From CAYUZU01 sp964448675 (lineage in GTDB: Bacteria > Planctomycetota > Phycisphaerae > UBA1845 > Fen-1342): a DNA stretch of 64,000 nt. Shown in pieces: positions 34,601 to 43,700 of this stretch (its first letter is position 1; each line of letters starts with the position of its first letter). The translations under genes were made by a program, and so were the position numbers. Location of the stretch: positions 1 to 64,000 of the forward strand of contig CAYUZU010000010.1 of the NCBI GenBank assembly GCA_964448675.1, in the 5' to 3' direction. The notes below the pieces were generated by a model. The model was not told the DNA's origin and made no database searches. It saw nothing but the letters and a program-made list of their open reading frames with translations.

Positions 34601-35425
34601 GGTGGCCAGATCGAACGTCACGTCATAGGCTTCGTTGTCGGGTGGCAGGGTGACCGCGGGGATGGGCCGCTCGGCGTTGTTCCACGCGATGTAGTAGCCG
34701 TAACGGAACTCGTCGTCGCCGAAGAGCACGCTGTCGATGGTGCCGTTGGGGCCGGGCAGGATGACGGCGCTCTTGAGATTGGGCTCGTCCGGGTCGTTGT
34801 TGAGGTTGTAGTTCAGCGGATAGACCTGCTCGTCATCGCCCAGGGCGATACTGTTCACGATGCCATTGGGCCCGGCGATGATGGCGTTGATGGTCTCGTC
34901 GACACCGACCCACTCGATCGTGCCGCTGGTGCCGCCGTCCTCGAGCTGGGCGACTTCGGTGGCCGTCTCGCGGATACCGAGGCAGATGCCGATCTCGCCG
35001 AAGAAGAGCTGGCTGCGGTTGTACAGCTTGAACTTGACCATGCCGCCCTGGTGCAGCGCCGGGTTGGGGCGCTCGGGGCCGTTGAAGGTGGTCAGGCGCA
35101 GCCAGGCGTCGGGGTCATTGGCGTCCGTCCAATTGAAGAACGTCTTGAGGCCCGCGTCCCCCTCGGTCTGGTCGCCGGAGGCCCGATAGGCGGCGTTGAA
35201 CGAGAACGCCGGCAGGTTCGGATCCGACTCGTTGGCAACGATGAACTCGTTGGTCGTACCCGAGAACTGCGGGTGCTGGAACATCTCTGTCGAGTCGGCG
35301 GGGTCGTTGATGGGCGGGCCATTGAAGCCCACGACCTCTGACAGGTAGGGCGGCAGGGCGAATGCCGCCGGTACCGCGAGCACGGCTACGAGGCCGACCA
35401 TAATCAAACTACGCGTCCGGGTCAT
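31685..35425 (-). CDS. Giant secreted protein: conserved N-terminal domain, Ig-like repeats, Kelch-like propeller, dockerin-like tail
   Basis: A 1246-residue exported protein (signal MTRTRSLIMVGLVAVLAVPAAFA). Residues ~24-340 form a domain almost identical to that of the divergent neighbour gene. The middle contains Ig-like units marked by GDxVTATQT-type motifs and a concanavalin-like segment (DFGAVGFAFTNGVATEGYG; YRYIVIGVGYSTNGTGAMYDNVKV). The C-terminal ~340 residues have five or so Kelch-type blades (GTTGHRLVYSDGYIYCIGG, ARAAHGAAAYEGRIYVWGG, HDNHLYILNGEQ). The end, VDMNNDQTLDFDDIYELEEYL, is half a dockerin-like EF-hand pair. GGAGGAG precedes the ATG and an intrinsic terminator follows. Probably a surface or matrix protein; no catalytic site seen. 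Confidence 0.9.
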   Translation of the reverse strand: MTRTRSLIMVGLVAVLAVPAAFALPPYLSEVVGFNGPPINDPADSTEMFQHPQFSGTTNEFIVANESDPNLPAFSFNAAYRASGDQTEGDAGLKTFFNWTDANDPDAWLRLTTFNGPERPNPALHQGGMVKFKLYNRSQLFFGEIGICLGIRETATEVAQLEDGGTSGTIEWVGVDETINAIIAGPNGIVNSIALGDDEQVYPLNYNLNNDPDEPNLKSAVILPGPNGTIDSVLFGDDEFRYGYYIAWNNAERPIPAVTLPPDNEAYDVTFDLATGDVAIGDPNVPGNWTLAGITPFTGDGELDPNARGTLEHIAFTSQADGATLIDVTIDELVFASPVPDPTPPPSIQAPVAVDDLSVLVDCIEEATEAELFINDISAGTETPVNGVATFNVALSVGDILTATQTANELTSPPSSPVVVYEAGTALDDSFDFYQTQEDLEGVWSQTDPSFDRQVYLAQGSAASCESYVSEVVPSGDAVSRLYYDLGSVNGSDAEPLVVTYHFKHDTNNANGRVRFELTSALTRDFGAVGFAFTNGVATEGYGTQYTTMTNSPTPIIEGYESDYFNYDYALTGIDRVAGVWHKMQIEVLSDVVNFYIDNQLANPVDPNDGTPIWPDGVPRVDLEPYRYIVIGVGYSTNGTGAMYDNVKVTVGGNPTIPTPVSVTSPSVEGPLYPMGTEVTVTNIDPNAVDVAVYADWTLVANVDPAGQDTVTLTVPGLTYLDPVHATQTLGATESCFSAPVTVDVPAPTVFPVLAPGQEVVQVVNIEEGLADKVTVYRYLAADDIQFLGDLNNPALDPADVEVPPLVEGEFVVATQTIGGIESPISEPVEVREPGILTQWIETTPLPWGTTGHRLVYSDGYIYCIGGRTNESDASTYAVDNVYYTEVQPDGSIGPWIETTPLPVDIEDPGDPEDDIPGARAAHGAAAYEGRIYVWGGWTEFYPTRNECFYADQQPDGSLGAWTISDVTIPNDPALPADPLGRRMDSFGNGMLRHDNHLYILNGEQNDGSQPDVVLVSTIQPDGDFGPWIETTNTPLGTNEPGSWFHGTGVMYGTTNDYFYRIAANFGATYSGDSIKAPINPDGTVGEWTQCAAILPQGRYEFANAIVDNKWVFAVDGLFGSTTYNSTYYAAINPDNGEFSEWVQTIDYPLSLSRNAAISYKAGDKYYILVVSGGPYPRTGIRDERCFYAAVGRYHDLASFAEFQTFYEVTTEPSADAQRVVDMNNDQTLDFDDIYELEEYLIGPEE
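34430..35356 (-). repeat. Left arm of a ~0.93-kb inverted repeat (coding)
   Basis: It encodes the N-terminal domain of the minus-strand giant gene and is matched in inverted orientation at 36068-37010. Identity rises to 239 of 242 bases in the block 34432-34673 versus 36752-36993, and is roughly 90-95% in the parts I compared elsewhere. Confidence 0.9.
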
Positions 35426-36001
35426 CTGAGTTTCTCCTCCAAAGTCCAGTGTCCTGACTCGTTAGCGGTGGCAGACCGCCGGGGACAGTAAAGTTGTACG
35501 CGTTGCAAGGGGGTGTTCAGGATGCTTGATTCTTCCCACGAGGCTCCACTTCGATCCCGCGCGCACGCGACGTGCACAGGCGTACGCATCACCGAATCAT
35601 ATTGTAACGATTTCGCGCGCCCGATGCGCGTAAGGATTACGCGAATTACCGGAACGCAGCGCCCGAACCGCTCACCACGCCACGGCCCCCCCTTGAACGA
35701 TCTGGCCGGATCAATAAGGCGCAAGTCTCTTCCTGGAAGATGTTTGTGTAAAGATGGCCGCGGCGAGCCAAGCCGGTGGCGCCGCCGCCGGGGCGTAGCG
35801 GAACCGTGGCCGCATGCGCGGGGGGCGAAATGCGCATGCCCGGGCGGTTTCGCCGACGGTCCGATGCGGTGCTGGGCATCGCCGCGAAATCCCTTAAAAT
35901 GCGCTCGTTTCGAAGTGTGGTACGCAGTGTCCTCGTCCGTAGCGGCAACGACCGCGACGACGACGGGGTGCTTGTCCAAAATCCCCTGGAGGTCGGAAGC
36001 C
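35426..36001. other. 576-bp divergent intergenic region
   Basis: It separates the two divergent giant genes and must carry both promoters. TAAAAT at 35895-35900, about 100 nt before the plus-strand start, is a -10 candidate without a good -35. The left side has an AT-richer tract around 35585-35645. No gene is supported; the open frames across it are extensions of coding frames into non-coding sequence. Confidence 0.5.
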
Positions 36002-39000
36002 ATGAACTCCCATTGCTACTGGTTCGCCTGCTGCCTGTGCGCCGCCTTTGTATCTGCCACGACCGCGCAACCGCCGTACCTGTCCGAACTCGTGGGCTTT
36101 GACGGCCCGCCGATCAACGAACCCGCGACATCGCAGGAGATGTTCCGGCACCCGCAGTTCTCGGGTACGACCAACGAGTTCATCGTCGCCAACGAGTCGG
36201 ACCCGAACCTGCCGCCGTTCTCGTTCAACGCCGCCTATCGCGCGTCCGGCGACCAGTCCGCTGGCGACGCCGGCCTGAAGGTCTTCTTCAACTGGGCCGA
36301 TCCGAACGACCCGGATGCCTGGCTGCGGCTGACGACGTTCGAAGGGACCGAACGGCCGAACCCGGCGCTGCACCAAGGCGGCATGGTCAAGTTCAAGCTG
36401 TACAACCGCAGCCAGCTCTTCTTCGGCGAGATCGGCATCTGCCTCGGTATCCGCGAGACGGGCACCGAAGTCGCCCAACTCGAGGACGGCGGCACCAGCG
36501 GCACGATCGAGTGGGTCGGCGTCGACGAGACGCCCAACGCGATCATTGCCGGCGAGGACGGCCTGGTCGACACGGCCGCGTCCGGCGACGACGAACAGGT
36601 GTATCCGGTGGGCTATGACCTGAACACCGATCCGAACAGCCCTGACCTGCGCGTGGCTGTCGTGCTGCCCGGCCCCAACGGTGTGCTCGACACCGCGCCG
36701 GCCGGCGACGACGAGGTACGCTTCGGCTACTACATCGGCTGGAACAACGCCGAGCGGCCTATCCCCGCGGTCACCCTGCCACCCGACAACGAAGCCTACG
36801 ACGTGACGTTCGACCTGGCCACCGGCGACGTCGCGATCGGCGACCCGAACGTGCCGGGCAACTGGACGCTCGCCGGCATCACCCCGTTCACCGGCGACGG
36901 CGAACTGGATCCCAACGCGCGCGGCACGCTCGAGCACATCGCCTTCACCAGCCAGGCCGACGGCGCCACGCTGATCGACGTCACGATTGACGAGATGCAG
37001 TTCAGTGCGCCCGAACCCGATCCGGTCCTGCCGCCGACCGTGCGCTGGCCGATCATCGCGGGCGAAACGATGGTGACCGTGACCGGCATCATGGCGGTGG
37101 CCGACGAGGTCCGGCTGTATCGCGGCACGGGCAGCCTGAACGATCCGAACGTGGCGCTGAATCCGGCCGGCAGCGACACGGTCGTGTTCAACATTGCCCC
37201 CGCGGCCGCAGGCGAGGTGTTCATCGCGACCCAGCGCAACGGCCAGAACGGTATCGTCAGCGAGCCGTCCGCGCCCGTCACGGTGCTGCCCGATCCGCCG
37301 TTGTATACCTTCTCGATCCTGCTCGACGAGAGCGGCTCGGGCAGTTGCTCGTATGCTGACCCGGGCTGGGAATGGGTCGGCGTCACGGATGTGCAGACGG
37401 TCAGCGGCAAGTGGTCGCCCGAAGGCCAGGCCGTCTTTGCGAACGACGCCGCCTGGCAGACGGTCGACATACCACTGGATGACGACAGCCTGGTGATCGG
37501 CAGCCTGGGTGGCAACGGCGCCCTGGCGGAATCGCCGGTGGGTTTCTACACGATGGACTCGCTGTGGCTGACGCGCGTCGCGGCCGATCCGAACGTGCCC
37601 TGGGAGGTCTTCGTGGATCGCGTCGAGTTGCTCGACGGTGACGGCCTGCCGATGGGCGTCGTGCTTGACATGGAAGACGGTGTGAATCGTCTGCCGGCGA
37701 GCCGCGGCCAGAGCCCGGATGCCCTGTCGTCGTCGTCGCTCAGTGACGCCGCGTCCTTCGATGGCTGCAATGCGCATCGCCTCGGCTGGACCTATGACGG
37801 GGCCGACCTCGAATCGACCAGCGCGCTGCAGCGCGTCAGCGGCTGCGGCACTGCCGAACCGATTGACGACGGCGCAGCGACGATTCGTGTCCGTGTCCTG
37901 TGTCGCGCGCAGCCGACCAACCCGGCGGCGCCGCTGCCGGCGGTCAGTTGTCCGATCGTGGATGGGCCGCTCGAGCAGAGCGCCGTACGCGTGACCCACG
38001 AGAGCAGCGCGACATCGATCGCACTCTTCGTCAACGGCGATCTCGTGGCGACCGCGGCCAACGCCGGCAATGCGTTCACCGATTTCGATGGGCTGACGCT
38101 GGCCCCCGGTGACTCGGTTTCCGCGACGCAGACCCTGCCGACGCTGGGTGAAAGCGACTACGCCTATCCGCGCGGGGTGACAGCCGCTCCGCCGCCGCCG
38201 CAGTTCACCGAGCTGCTGCTGCCGGGGCAGGCGAGCGTCAAGCTCGGCGGCCTGGCCGCCGCGCCGTTCGCCACGGCGAGTGAGGTGCACGTGTACGTCA
38301 ACGGTTCGCTCGCCGGCAACGAGACCGGCGGCCCGGCGATGATGATGGTGCCGCTGTCGGTGACGCTGCAGCCGGGCGACAGCGTGACCGCGATGCAGAC
38401 CGTCAACGGCGCGGTCAGCGAGCCCACCGAAGCCACCGTGGCCCTCACGTCGCTGGTCAGCGAGTACGAGTTCGCGCCGACCCTGGCGACGCTGAGCCGC
38501 AGCATTGCGGCCGACGATTTCATCAACGGCCGCATCGGCCTGCACGAGACCGGCGATGTCGACCTCGTGAACGGCGTGGAGTCGTGGAACATGACCTCGC
38601 AGAATGACCCCTGCATTTCCATGGCCTACACCGAAGTGAGCCCGGGCTTCCACCCGGCGACGCCGCTCCCGGCGGGCGGTGGCCTGGCAGACCTGACCGA
38701 CGGCGTTCCCGGCTCGACCGTCGAGGCCGTCCTGGCGGACTATTACCGCGCGGCGCTGGTCGTGAACTACGACTTCGACCCGCCCGCGAGCCTGGAGGAC
38801 ATCGTTGTCTTCGCGGCGAACGAAGATCCCGGTGCGCCGGGCAACGGCCGCATCTTCCAGACTTATGACGTCTGGATCTCGGCCGATGGCGGTGCGTCCT
38901 ACGAGGCGCTCGCCACGAGCGTCACCAGCGGTGAGTTCGGCGAGATCAACGACGAGGACAACCGCGCGACGTTCACGCACCTCTACGACGGCGTGACCAA

Positions 39001-39391
39001 CCTCGTCGAGGACATCACGAATGTGCGCTTCGTGTTCTACTGCGTGTCGAACACCGCCGGCCGCTTCCAGGATCCGTGGCAGGGCAACTTCAACGAGGAC
39101 GCCGGCTTCCAGACGCAGTGCCCGGACACCGATCCGCAGGATGTCGACGGCTATCGCAAGGCGTTCGAGGCGCCGATCATCAAGGAAATCGACGTCTTCG
39201 GCTTCTACTACGGCGATGCCGATGATGATCGCGACCTGGACATTGACGATGCCGGCCTGCTCGGTGCCTGTATGACCGGGCCGGGCCAGATGGCCGCTCC
39301 CGCGTGCGACCGGCTGGACTTCCCCGCGCAGGATGGGGATGTCGACATGGCGGATGTGGCCAGGTTCCAGCAGCGCTTTACCGGCAATTGA
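36002..39391 (+). CDS. Giant secreted protein sharing the N-terminal domain, with Ig-like repeats and dockerin-like tail
   Basis: A 1129-residue exported protein (signal NSHCYWFACCLCAAFVSATTA). Residues ~22-340 are the twin of the divergent gene's N-terminal domain. Afterwards the architecture differs: Ig-like units with the repeated pattern L.PGDSVTAMQTVNGAVSEP, a CBM-like segment (residues ~430-620), and a C-terminal beta domain (about 830-1060: ALVVNYDFDPPASLEDIVVF, TYDVWISADGGASYEAL). It ends in a dockerin-like pair: DADDDRDLDIDDAGLLGACM and QDGDVDMADVARFQQRFTGN. GGAGG and GGAAG lie before the ATG. No Kelch blades are present. Probably a surface adhesion or matrix protein. Confidence 0.9.
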   Translation: MNSHCYWFACCLCAAFVSATTAQPPYLSELVGFDGPPINEPATSQEMFRHPQFSGTTNEFIVANESDPNLPPFSFNAAYRASGDQSAGDAGLKVFFNWADPNDPDAWLRLTTFEGTERPNPALHQGGMVKFKLYNRSQLFFGEIGICLGIRETGTEVAQLEDGGTSGTIEWVGVDETPNAIIAGEDGLVDTAASGDDEQVYPVGYDLNTDPNSPDLRVAVVLPGPNGVLDTAPAGDDEVRFGYYIGWNNAERPIPAVTLPPDNEAYDVTFDLATGDVAIGDPNVPGNWTLAGITPFTGDGELDPNARGTLEHIAFTSQADGATLIDVTIDEMQFSAPEPDPVLPPTVRWPIIAGETMVTVTGIMAVADEVRLYRGTGSLNDPNVALNPAGSDTVVFNIAPAAAGEVFIATQRNGQNGIVSEPSAPVTVLPDPPLYTFSILLDESGSGSCSYADPGWEWVGVTDVQTVSGKWSPEGQAVFANDAAWQTVDIPLDDDSLVIGSLGGNGALAESPVGFYTMDSLWLTRVAADPNVPWEVFVDRVELLDGDGLPMGVVLDMEDGVNRLPASRGQSPDALSSSSLSDAASFDGCNAHRLGWTYDGADLESTSALQRVSGCGTAEPIDDGAATIRVRVLCRAQPTNPAAPLPAVSCPIVDGPLEQSAVRVTHESSATSIALFVNGDLVATAANAGNAFTDFDGLTLAPGDSVSATQTLPTLGESDYAYPRGVTAAPPPPQFTELLLPGQASVKLGGLAAAPFATASEVHVYVNGSLAGNETGGPAMMMVPLSVTLQPGDSVTAMQTVNGAVSEPTEATVALTSLVSEYEFAPTLATLSRSIAADDFINGRIGLHETGDVDLVNGVESWNMTSQNDPCISMAYTEVSPGFHPATPLPAGGGLADLTDGVPGSTVEAVLADYYRAALVVNYDFDPPASLEDIVVFAANEDPGAPGNGRIFQTYDVWISADGGASYEALATSVTSGEFGEINDEDNRATFTHLYDGVTNLVEDITNVRFVFYCVSNTAGRFQDPWQGNFNEDAGFQTQCPDTDPQDVDGYRKAFEAPIIKEIDVFGFYYGDADDDRDLDIDDAGLLGACMTGPGQMAAPACDRLDFPAQDGDVDMADVARFQQRFTGN
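36068..37010 (+). repeat. Right arm of a ~0.94-kb inverted repeat (coding)
   Basis: Partner of 34430-35356. The arms face away from a ~700-bp centre holding both start codons, so recombination between them would invert that centre, including both promoters and signal peptides. Confidence 0.9.
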
Positions 39392-39416
39392 CGCCCGCGC
39401 CTGCAAAGGAATGACG

Positions 39417-39450
39417 CGTGGCGCCCGCCCCCCGCGGGACGGGCGCCACG
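39417..39450 (+). terminator. Strong hairpin after the second giant gene
   Basis: CGTGGCGCCCG, a 12-nt loop, then CGGGCGCCACG: an 11-bp perfect stem 26 nt after the stop codon. No T tract follows, so it may be a Rho-assisted terminator or an mRNA-stabilising 3' end before the next gene at 39485. Confidence 0.6.
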
Positions 39451-39484
39451 CCGCCGGATTGCCGAACATCGAGGAACGATCACC

Positions 39485-41563
39485 ATGCTGTCCATCCCTG
39501 CGCGCCTTGTCACCGCCACCCTGCTCCTGACGCTGCTGCCCGCGACCGCGTGGACCCAGGAGTGCCCGTATCTCTACGGCATCCATGACCATGACCCCTA
39601 TCCTGGGGAGTTTCTCAACCACGTCACCAGCGCCGGGCGACAGTGCTACATCACCGCCACCGTCGCCATCGGCCACAACCCGAACGACTACGCGGGTGTC
39701 GACTTCAGCGCGTTCGCCGATGGCGGTCACACGGTGATCTGCCGCCTCAACAACGGCTATTGCGAGCAGGGCACGATTCCGCTGCCCGAGTACTACAGCG
39801 ATTTCGCGCAGCGCTGCGCCAATTTCGCGCAGAACTCCCCCGGTTGCAGCATCTGGCTCATCGGCAACGAGACCAACCTCGGCGTCGAGTGGCCGCCGCG
39901 CAACGGCCACAAGGAATACGTCTCGCCCCAGGACTACGCCACCTGCTTCCGCCTGTGCTACGACGCGATCAAGGCCGTCCGCCCCGACCACATGGTCATC
40001 AGCCAGGCGCTGGCGCCGTTCGGTGGGCCGTACGGCCCGGGTTCGGCCTGCGGCTATCCGCACGACGGCCAGCCGCTGAACTGGGTGCAGTACCTCAACC
40101 AGATGCTGACCGCGATCGAGGCCACCGGCGGCATCGACGGCATCGCACTGCACGTCAACTCGCGCGGCTATCGCTATGAGGACATCCACAGCACGGCCCG
40201 TGTCAGCGCCAACGGCCAGCTTCTGTATTTCAGCTTCTATGTCTACAAGGATTGGGTGGACTACGGCATTCCGCAGAGCCTCTACCACCTCCCCCTGTAC
40301 ATCACCGAATGCAATGGGATCTACTACTGGAAGGGTGGTTTTCCGGAGAACCCCCCGGCGCACTACGAGCCCGGCTGGATGCAGGAAGTCCACGCCGAGA
40401 TCAACCGCTACAACCAGGAAGCCGCGGCCACCGGCAAGCCGATCTACCGTTGTCTCAATATGTACCGCTGGTGTTCGTGGTGCGATGGGTGGAACATCGA
40501 CGGCGACAACCCGTACAAGGGGCAGATGCTTGCCGACTGGGACGCGGCCATGGCCGCAGGCTATACCTGGCCGGCCAGCCCGCCACAGCCGCCCAATGCC
40601 GACTTCGTTGCGATGCCGACCACGGGCCCGCTGCCGCTGGCGGTGCAGTTCGAGGATCGCTCCACCGGCGGGCCGCTGGACACGTGGTCGTGGACCTTCG
40701 GCGACGGCGGCACCAGTGACCAGCAGGATCCGGCCCACACCTATCAAGACGCCGGCACGTACACCGTGTCACTCACCGTCAGCAGCGCCGCCGGCACCGA
40801 TACCGAGACCCGGACCGACCTGGTTACGGTCACCCCGCCACCGGGGCCGGGTGATGTGCTGCTGAGCAATGGTACGTTTTCGGCAGGGCTCGATCACTGG
40901 ACGACGTGGATCGAGCGGGACGACGCGGGCGATTTCAGTGCGGTCGCGAGCCAGAACTACCTGCACGTGCGCGGCTCGGACTACAACGGCGGCGTGTACA
41001 ACGCGTTTGCCACGGGCGGCGCGGGCAACCGCATCGTCATCGACGGCTACTGGGCCAGCGAGCCGACCATCCCCAATACGCAGTGGGGCGAGGTGCTCAT
41101 CGTCAATAGCACGCGGCTGCCGCAGAACGGCGTCGACGAGTCGGAAAGCGCGCAGCCCGATGACGTGTTGGTGTTCAAGAATGATACATGGGCGACACCC
41201 GCCGGCTGGTGGGGCGTGATGTCCCAGACGGCCGATGTGGTGAATGTTGGCGGATTTCGTGCAGCGGCGGACCGCGCGTGCCTGGTGCTCAAGTCGGGCA
41301 ACGTCGGCACGGGGCTGACGGGTGTGGCGTTCGACGATCTCGAGGTGCGACTGGCCGACGCGGCAGGATGGTTTGACGCGGACGACGACGTGGATCTTGT
41401 TGATGTAACAGGGTTTGCGGATTGCATGGCTGGCCCCGGCGCGTGGCCGGCGCCTGCAGCGCCCACCACGCCGAGCAATTGTCTGGCGGCGTTTGACTTT
41501 GATGTTGACGACGATCTGGACATGCATGACCTGGCCACGCTGGCGCCACGCTACGGCGACTGA
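39485..41563 (+). CDS. Secreted glycoside hydrolase-like protein with PKD domain and dockerin-like tail
   Basis: A 692-residue exported protein (signal ending at about TAWTQ). Residues ~25-360 look like a clan GH-A TIM barrel: CSIWLIGNETNLGVEW supplies the N-E pair of the acid/base strand and LYITECNGIYYW a candidate nucleophile Glu. A PKD domain follows (PNADFVAMPTTGPLPLAVQF, WSWTFGDGGTS, AGTYTVSLTVSS, about 370-460), then a CBM-like beta sandwich (about 465-620). The dockerin-like tail is DADDDVDLVDVTGFADCMAG ... DFDVDDDLDMHDLATLAP. A polysaccharide is the likely substrate; the specificity and GH family are not determinable here. GAGGA precedes the ATG. Confidence 0.82.
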   Translation: MLSIPARLVTATLLLTLLPATAWTQECPYLYGIHDHDPYPGEFLNHVTSAGRQCYITATVAIGHNPNDYAGVDFSAFADGGHTVICRLNNGYCEQGTIPLPEYYSDFAQRCANFAQNSPGCSIWLIGNETNLGVEWPPRNGHKEYVSPQDYATCFRLCYDAIKAVRPDHMVISQALAPFGGPYGPGSACGYPHDGQPLNWVQYLNQMLTAIEATGGIDGIALHVNSRGYRYEDIHSTARVSANGQLLYFSFYVYKDWVDYGIPQSLYHLPLYITECNGIYYWKGGFPENPPAHYEPGWMQEVHAEINRYNQEAAATGKPIYRCLNMYRWCSWCDGWNIDGDNPYKGQMLADWDAAMAAGYTWPASPPQPPNADFVAMPTTGPLPLAVQFEDRSTGGPLDTWSWTFGDGGTSDQQDPAHTYQDAGTYTVSLTVSSAAGTDTETRTDLVTVTPPPGPGDVLLSNGTFSAGLDHWTTWIERDDAGDFSAVASQNYLHVRGSDYNGGVYNAFATGGAGNRIVIDGYWASEPTIPNTQWGEVLIVNSTRLPQNGVDESESAQPDDVLVFKNDTWATPAGWWGVMSQTADVVNVGGFRAAADRACLVLKSGNVGTGLTGVAFDDLEVRLADAAGWFDADDDVDLVDVTGFADCMAGPGAWPAPAAPTTPSNCLAAFDFDVDDDLDMHDLATLAPRYGD

Positions 41564-41652
41564 AACGCTTCTCTGTGTACCTTCCCGGTCTTGTCGCAAC
41601 GCCGAGCACAAGGAGAATTCGCGCTGTTTCCCCTACTCGGCATCCAGAACCG

Positions 41653-41661
41653 TGTTATACT
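41653..41661 (+). promoter_or_regulatory. Extended -10 promoter
   Basis: TGT-TATACT is an extended -10 element in the 183-bp gap before the Ig-repeat gene, about 86 nt upstream of its ATG. The weak -35 is compatible with extended -10 promoters. Confidence 0.5.
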
Positions 41662-41746
41662 GCCCACGGTTGGGTGGTGACTCGCGGTACGGAGGCCTCA
41701 TCACCGCGACCGCCGAGAATTACCGGGGGATGTCGGAGGGACCGAC

Positions 41747-43591
41747 ATGCGTTCGCCGCATGCCTCGCGACGGTGTTCTGTTCTCCCCTTGATCAAAGTA
41801 GCCACGTTGATGGGGGTATTCGTCACCTGCAGCCTGGCCCGCGCCGCGCCGGTCGCTGAGCCGACCGCGAACCCGCGCGCCACGCTGGCCGTCATCACGC
41901 CCAACGGCGGCGAGGTGTGGACGGCGAACGAGTCGTATGCAGTCATCGCCGAGTGCAGCTACGTTCCTCTCAACACGGGCCCCTTCCACGCCTGGCTCAT
42001 GCGTGGTAGTGAAGCGGCGGCGTATATCGGTGCGAGCGGTCCCTTCAACAGTTATCCACACAACCAGGAACTCGTGTACGAGTGGGCCATCTGCGAGTTC
42101 GTCGGTGACGGCGCCGACTACACCGTGATGGTCGCCTGCTGGGACTGCAATCCGCTACTGGCCGACTTCAGCGATGCGCCGTTCTCCATCGTCGGGTCGA
42201 CGCCGCGGCCGACGTTTGAACTGACCGCGCCGGCATTCGAAGACGTCTGGGCCGCCGGCAGCATCGCGACGATCACCTGGGACGTCACCAACCCGCACGG
42301 CTGCGCCGAGTTCTGGCTGTACGACGGTTCGCACTGCGAGGCGTTCATCGGCCACACACCGCTGGCCGACGGTACGCTCGACTGGCACGTCCCGCCGTAC
42401 GTCGCGGATGGCGACCACTACACCGTGCTGATGCGCTGGGTCGACTGCTGCGGCCCGCTGCTCACCCACCAGACCGAGCGATTCACGATCACCGGTGCGC
42501 CACCCACGCCCAGCATCACGCTCCTCGCGCCCAACGGTGGCGAAGTGCTGGCCGCCGACACCACCCCGACCATCACCTGGGAGGCGGACAATCCACAGGG
42601 TGACGTCGAAATCTGGCTGTTCGACGGCGACCACCGCTACGACTTCCTCGGGCTGGCGCCTATGGCCGCCTGCAGCTTCGACTGGCCGATCCTGCCCTGT
42701 CGCGCGGCCAGCGACGAGTACCAGGTCGAGCTGCGCTGGACCGAGGGTCTTGGCGTGGCCGACATGAGTGACGAGCCGTTCGCGATTGACGGCACCACCA
42801 TGCCGACGATCAACGTTACCAGCCCGGTGCCGGGGGAGGTCTGGACGGCCGGCAGCCCGCTGACCGTGACCTGGGACGACCCTAATGGCCTGCCGGTCAA
42901 CGGCGAGGTCGCGATCGCCTTGTACCGCGACGATGCCTGCTACCTGGACATGGGCACGGCCCCGATCGCCGCTGGCAGCTTTACCTGGGGCGTGCCGGCG
43001 GCGGTTGGCGATGACAGCAGCTACGCGGTCTCAATCTACCTGGCAGACTGTGCGGTCGAGGGCCGCAGCGCGACCTTCGCGCTTGTCGGCTCGGTAACGC
43101 CGACGCTCACGCTGACCAGCCCCGCCGGCGGCGAGGTCTGGGAGGCGGGCGAGCCGTACACCATCACCTGGGACAGCACCGGCCTGACGGGCAACATTGA
43201 CATCTACCTGCCCAACGACGGCTGGTTCCATTCCGGCCACGCCGTCGTGCCTGCAGCCGCGGGCCAGTTCACGTGGCCGATCGCGCCGACGCTGACCTGG
43301 CCGCCGCCGGACAACAACCCCGGCGGCGTCTGGCTCTGGGCGCGGGACGACGGCCCAGCGCTGACCGTGCGTGGCGACGTCTTCGGGATCGTGCCGGGCA
43401 GCGGCTTGCCGGCCGACCTCGATGGTGACCTCGACGTGGATCTCGCTGATCTGGCGGCGGCGCAGGCATGCTTCACTGGTTGGGGCGCGACCGTGCTCGG
43501 CCCGGTATGTGATTCGTTCGATTTTGACGTCGACGGCGACGTCGACAGTGTGGACTGGTCGCTCGTCGCGGACGCCATGACCGGGCCGTGA
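41747..43591 (+). CDS. Secreted protein with five GGEVW-type Ig-like repeats and dockerin-like tail
   Basis: A 614-residue exported protein (signal ending near CSLARA). Five tandem beta-sandwich repeats of ~95 residues each begin with a P.GGEVW.AG....ITW pattern: ITPNGGEVWTANESYAV, LTAPAFEDVWAAGSIATITW, LLAPNGGEVLAADTTPTITW, VTSPVPGEVWTAGSPLTVTW, LTSPAGGEVWEAGEPYTITW. This resembles the Ser-Thr-rich/Kre9-like repeat found in many bacterial surface proteins. The tail LDGDLDVDLADLAAAQACFT ... DFDVDGDVDSVDWSLVADAM is a dockerin-like EF-hand pair. GGAGGG precedes the ATG. No active site is seen; a binding or spacer role is likely. Confidence 0.87.
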   Translation: MRSPHASRRCSVLPLIKVATLMGVFVTCSLARAAPVAEPTANPRATLAVITPNGGEVWTANESYAVIAECSYVPLNTGPFHAWLMRGSEAAAYIGASGPFNSYPHNQELVYEWAICEFVGDGADYTVMVACWDCNPLLADFSDAPFSIVGSTPRPTFELTAPAFEDVWAAGSIATITWDVTNPHGCAEFWLYDGSHCEAFIGHTPLADGTLDWHVPPYVADGDHYTVLMRWVDCCGPLLTHQTERFTITGAPPTPSITLLAPNGGEVLAADTTPTITWEADNPQGDVEIWLFDGDHRYDFLGLAPMAACSFDWPILPCRAASDEYQVELRWTEGLGVADMSDEPFAIDGTTMPTINVTSPVPGEVWTAGSPLTVTWDDPNGLPVNGEVAIALYRDDACYLDMGTAPIAAGSFTWGVPAAVGDDSSYAVSIYLADCAVEGRSATFALVGSVTPTLTLTSPAGGEVWEAGEPYTITWDSTGLTGNIDIYLPNDGWFHSGHAVVPAAAGQFTWPIAPTLTWPPPDNNPGGVWLWARDDGPALTVRGDVFGIVPGSGLPADLDGDLDVDLADLAAAQACFTGWGATVLGPVCDSFDFDVDGDVDSVDWSLVADAMTGP

Positions 43592-43700
43592 CGGTGGCGG
43601 GGCGTCGCTCTGCTTTGTCCGCGCGGCACAGGGTAGCGGCCGGCGGCTCGTTGGCCGGGTAGGGTGGGCTTGGCCCGCCGAACTGGTTCTGGAGTATCTC

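Noticed and set aside
31745..35341. 1198-codon open frame opposite the Kelch-like giant gene
   Set aside because: It is a mirror of the high-GC coding frame, rich in R, D, V and G, with no signal peptide, domain or ribosome-binding site.
35894..40747. 1617-codon open frame on the minus strand across two plus-strand genes
   Set aside because: It spans two real exported proteins in the opposite strand and has antisense-type composition.
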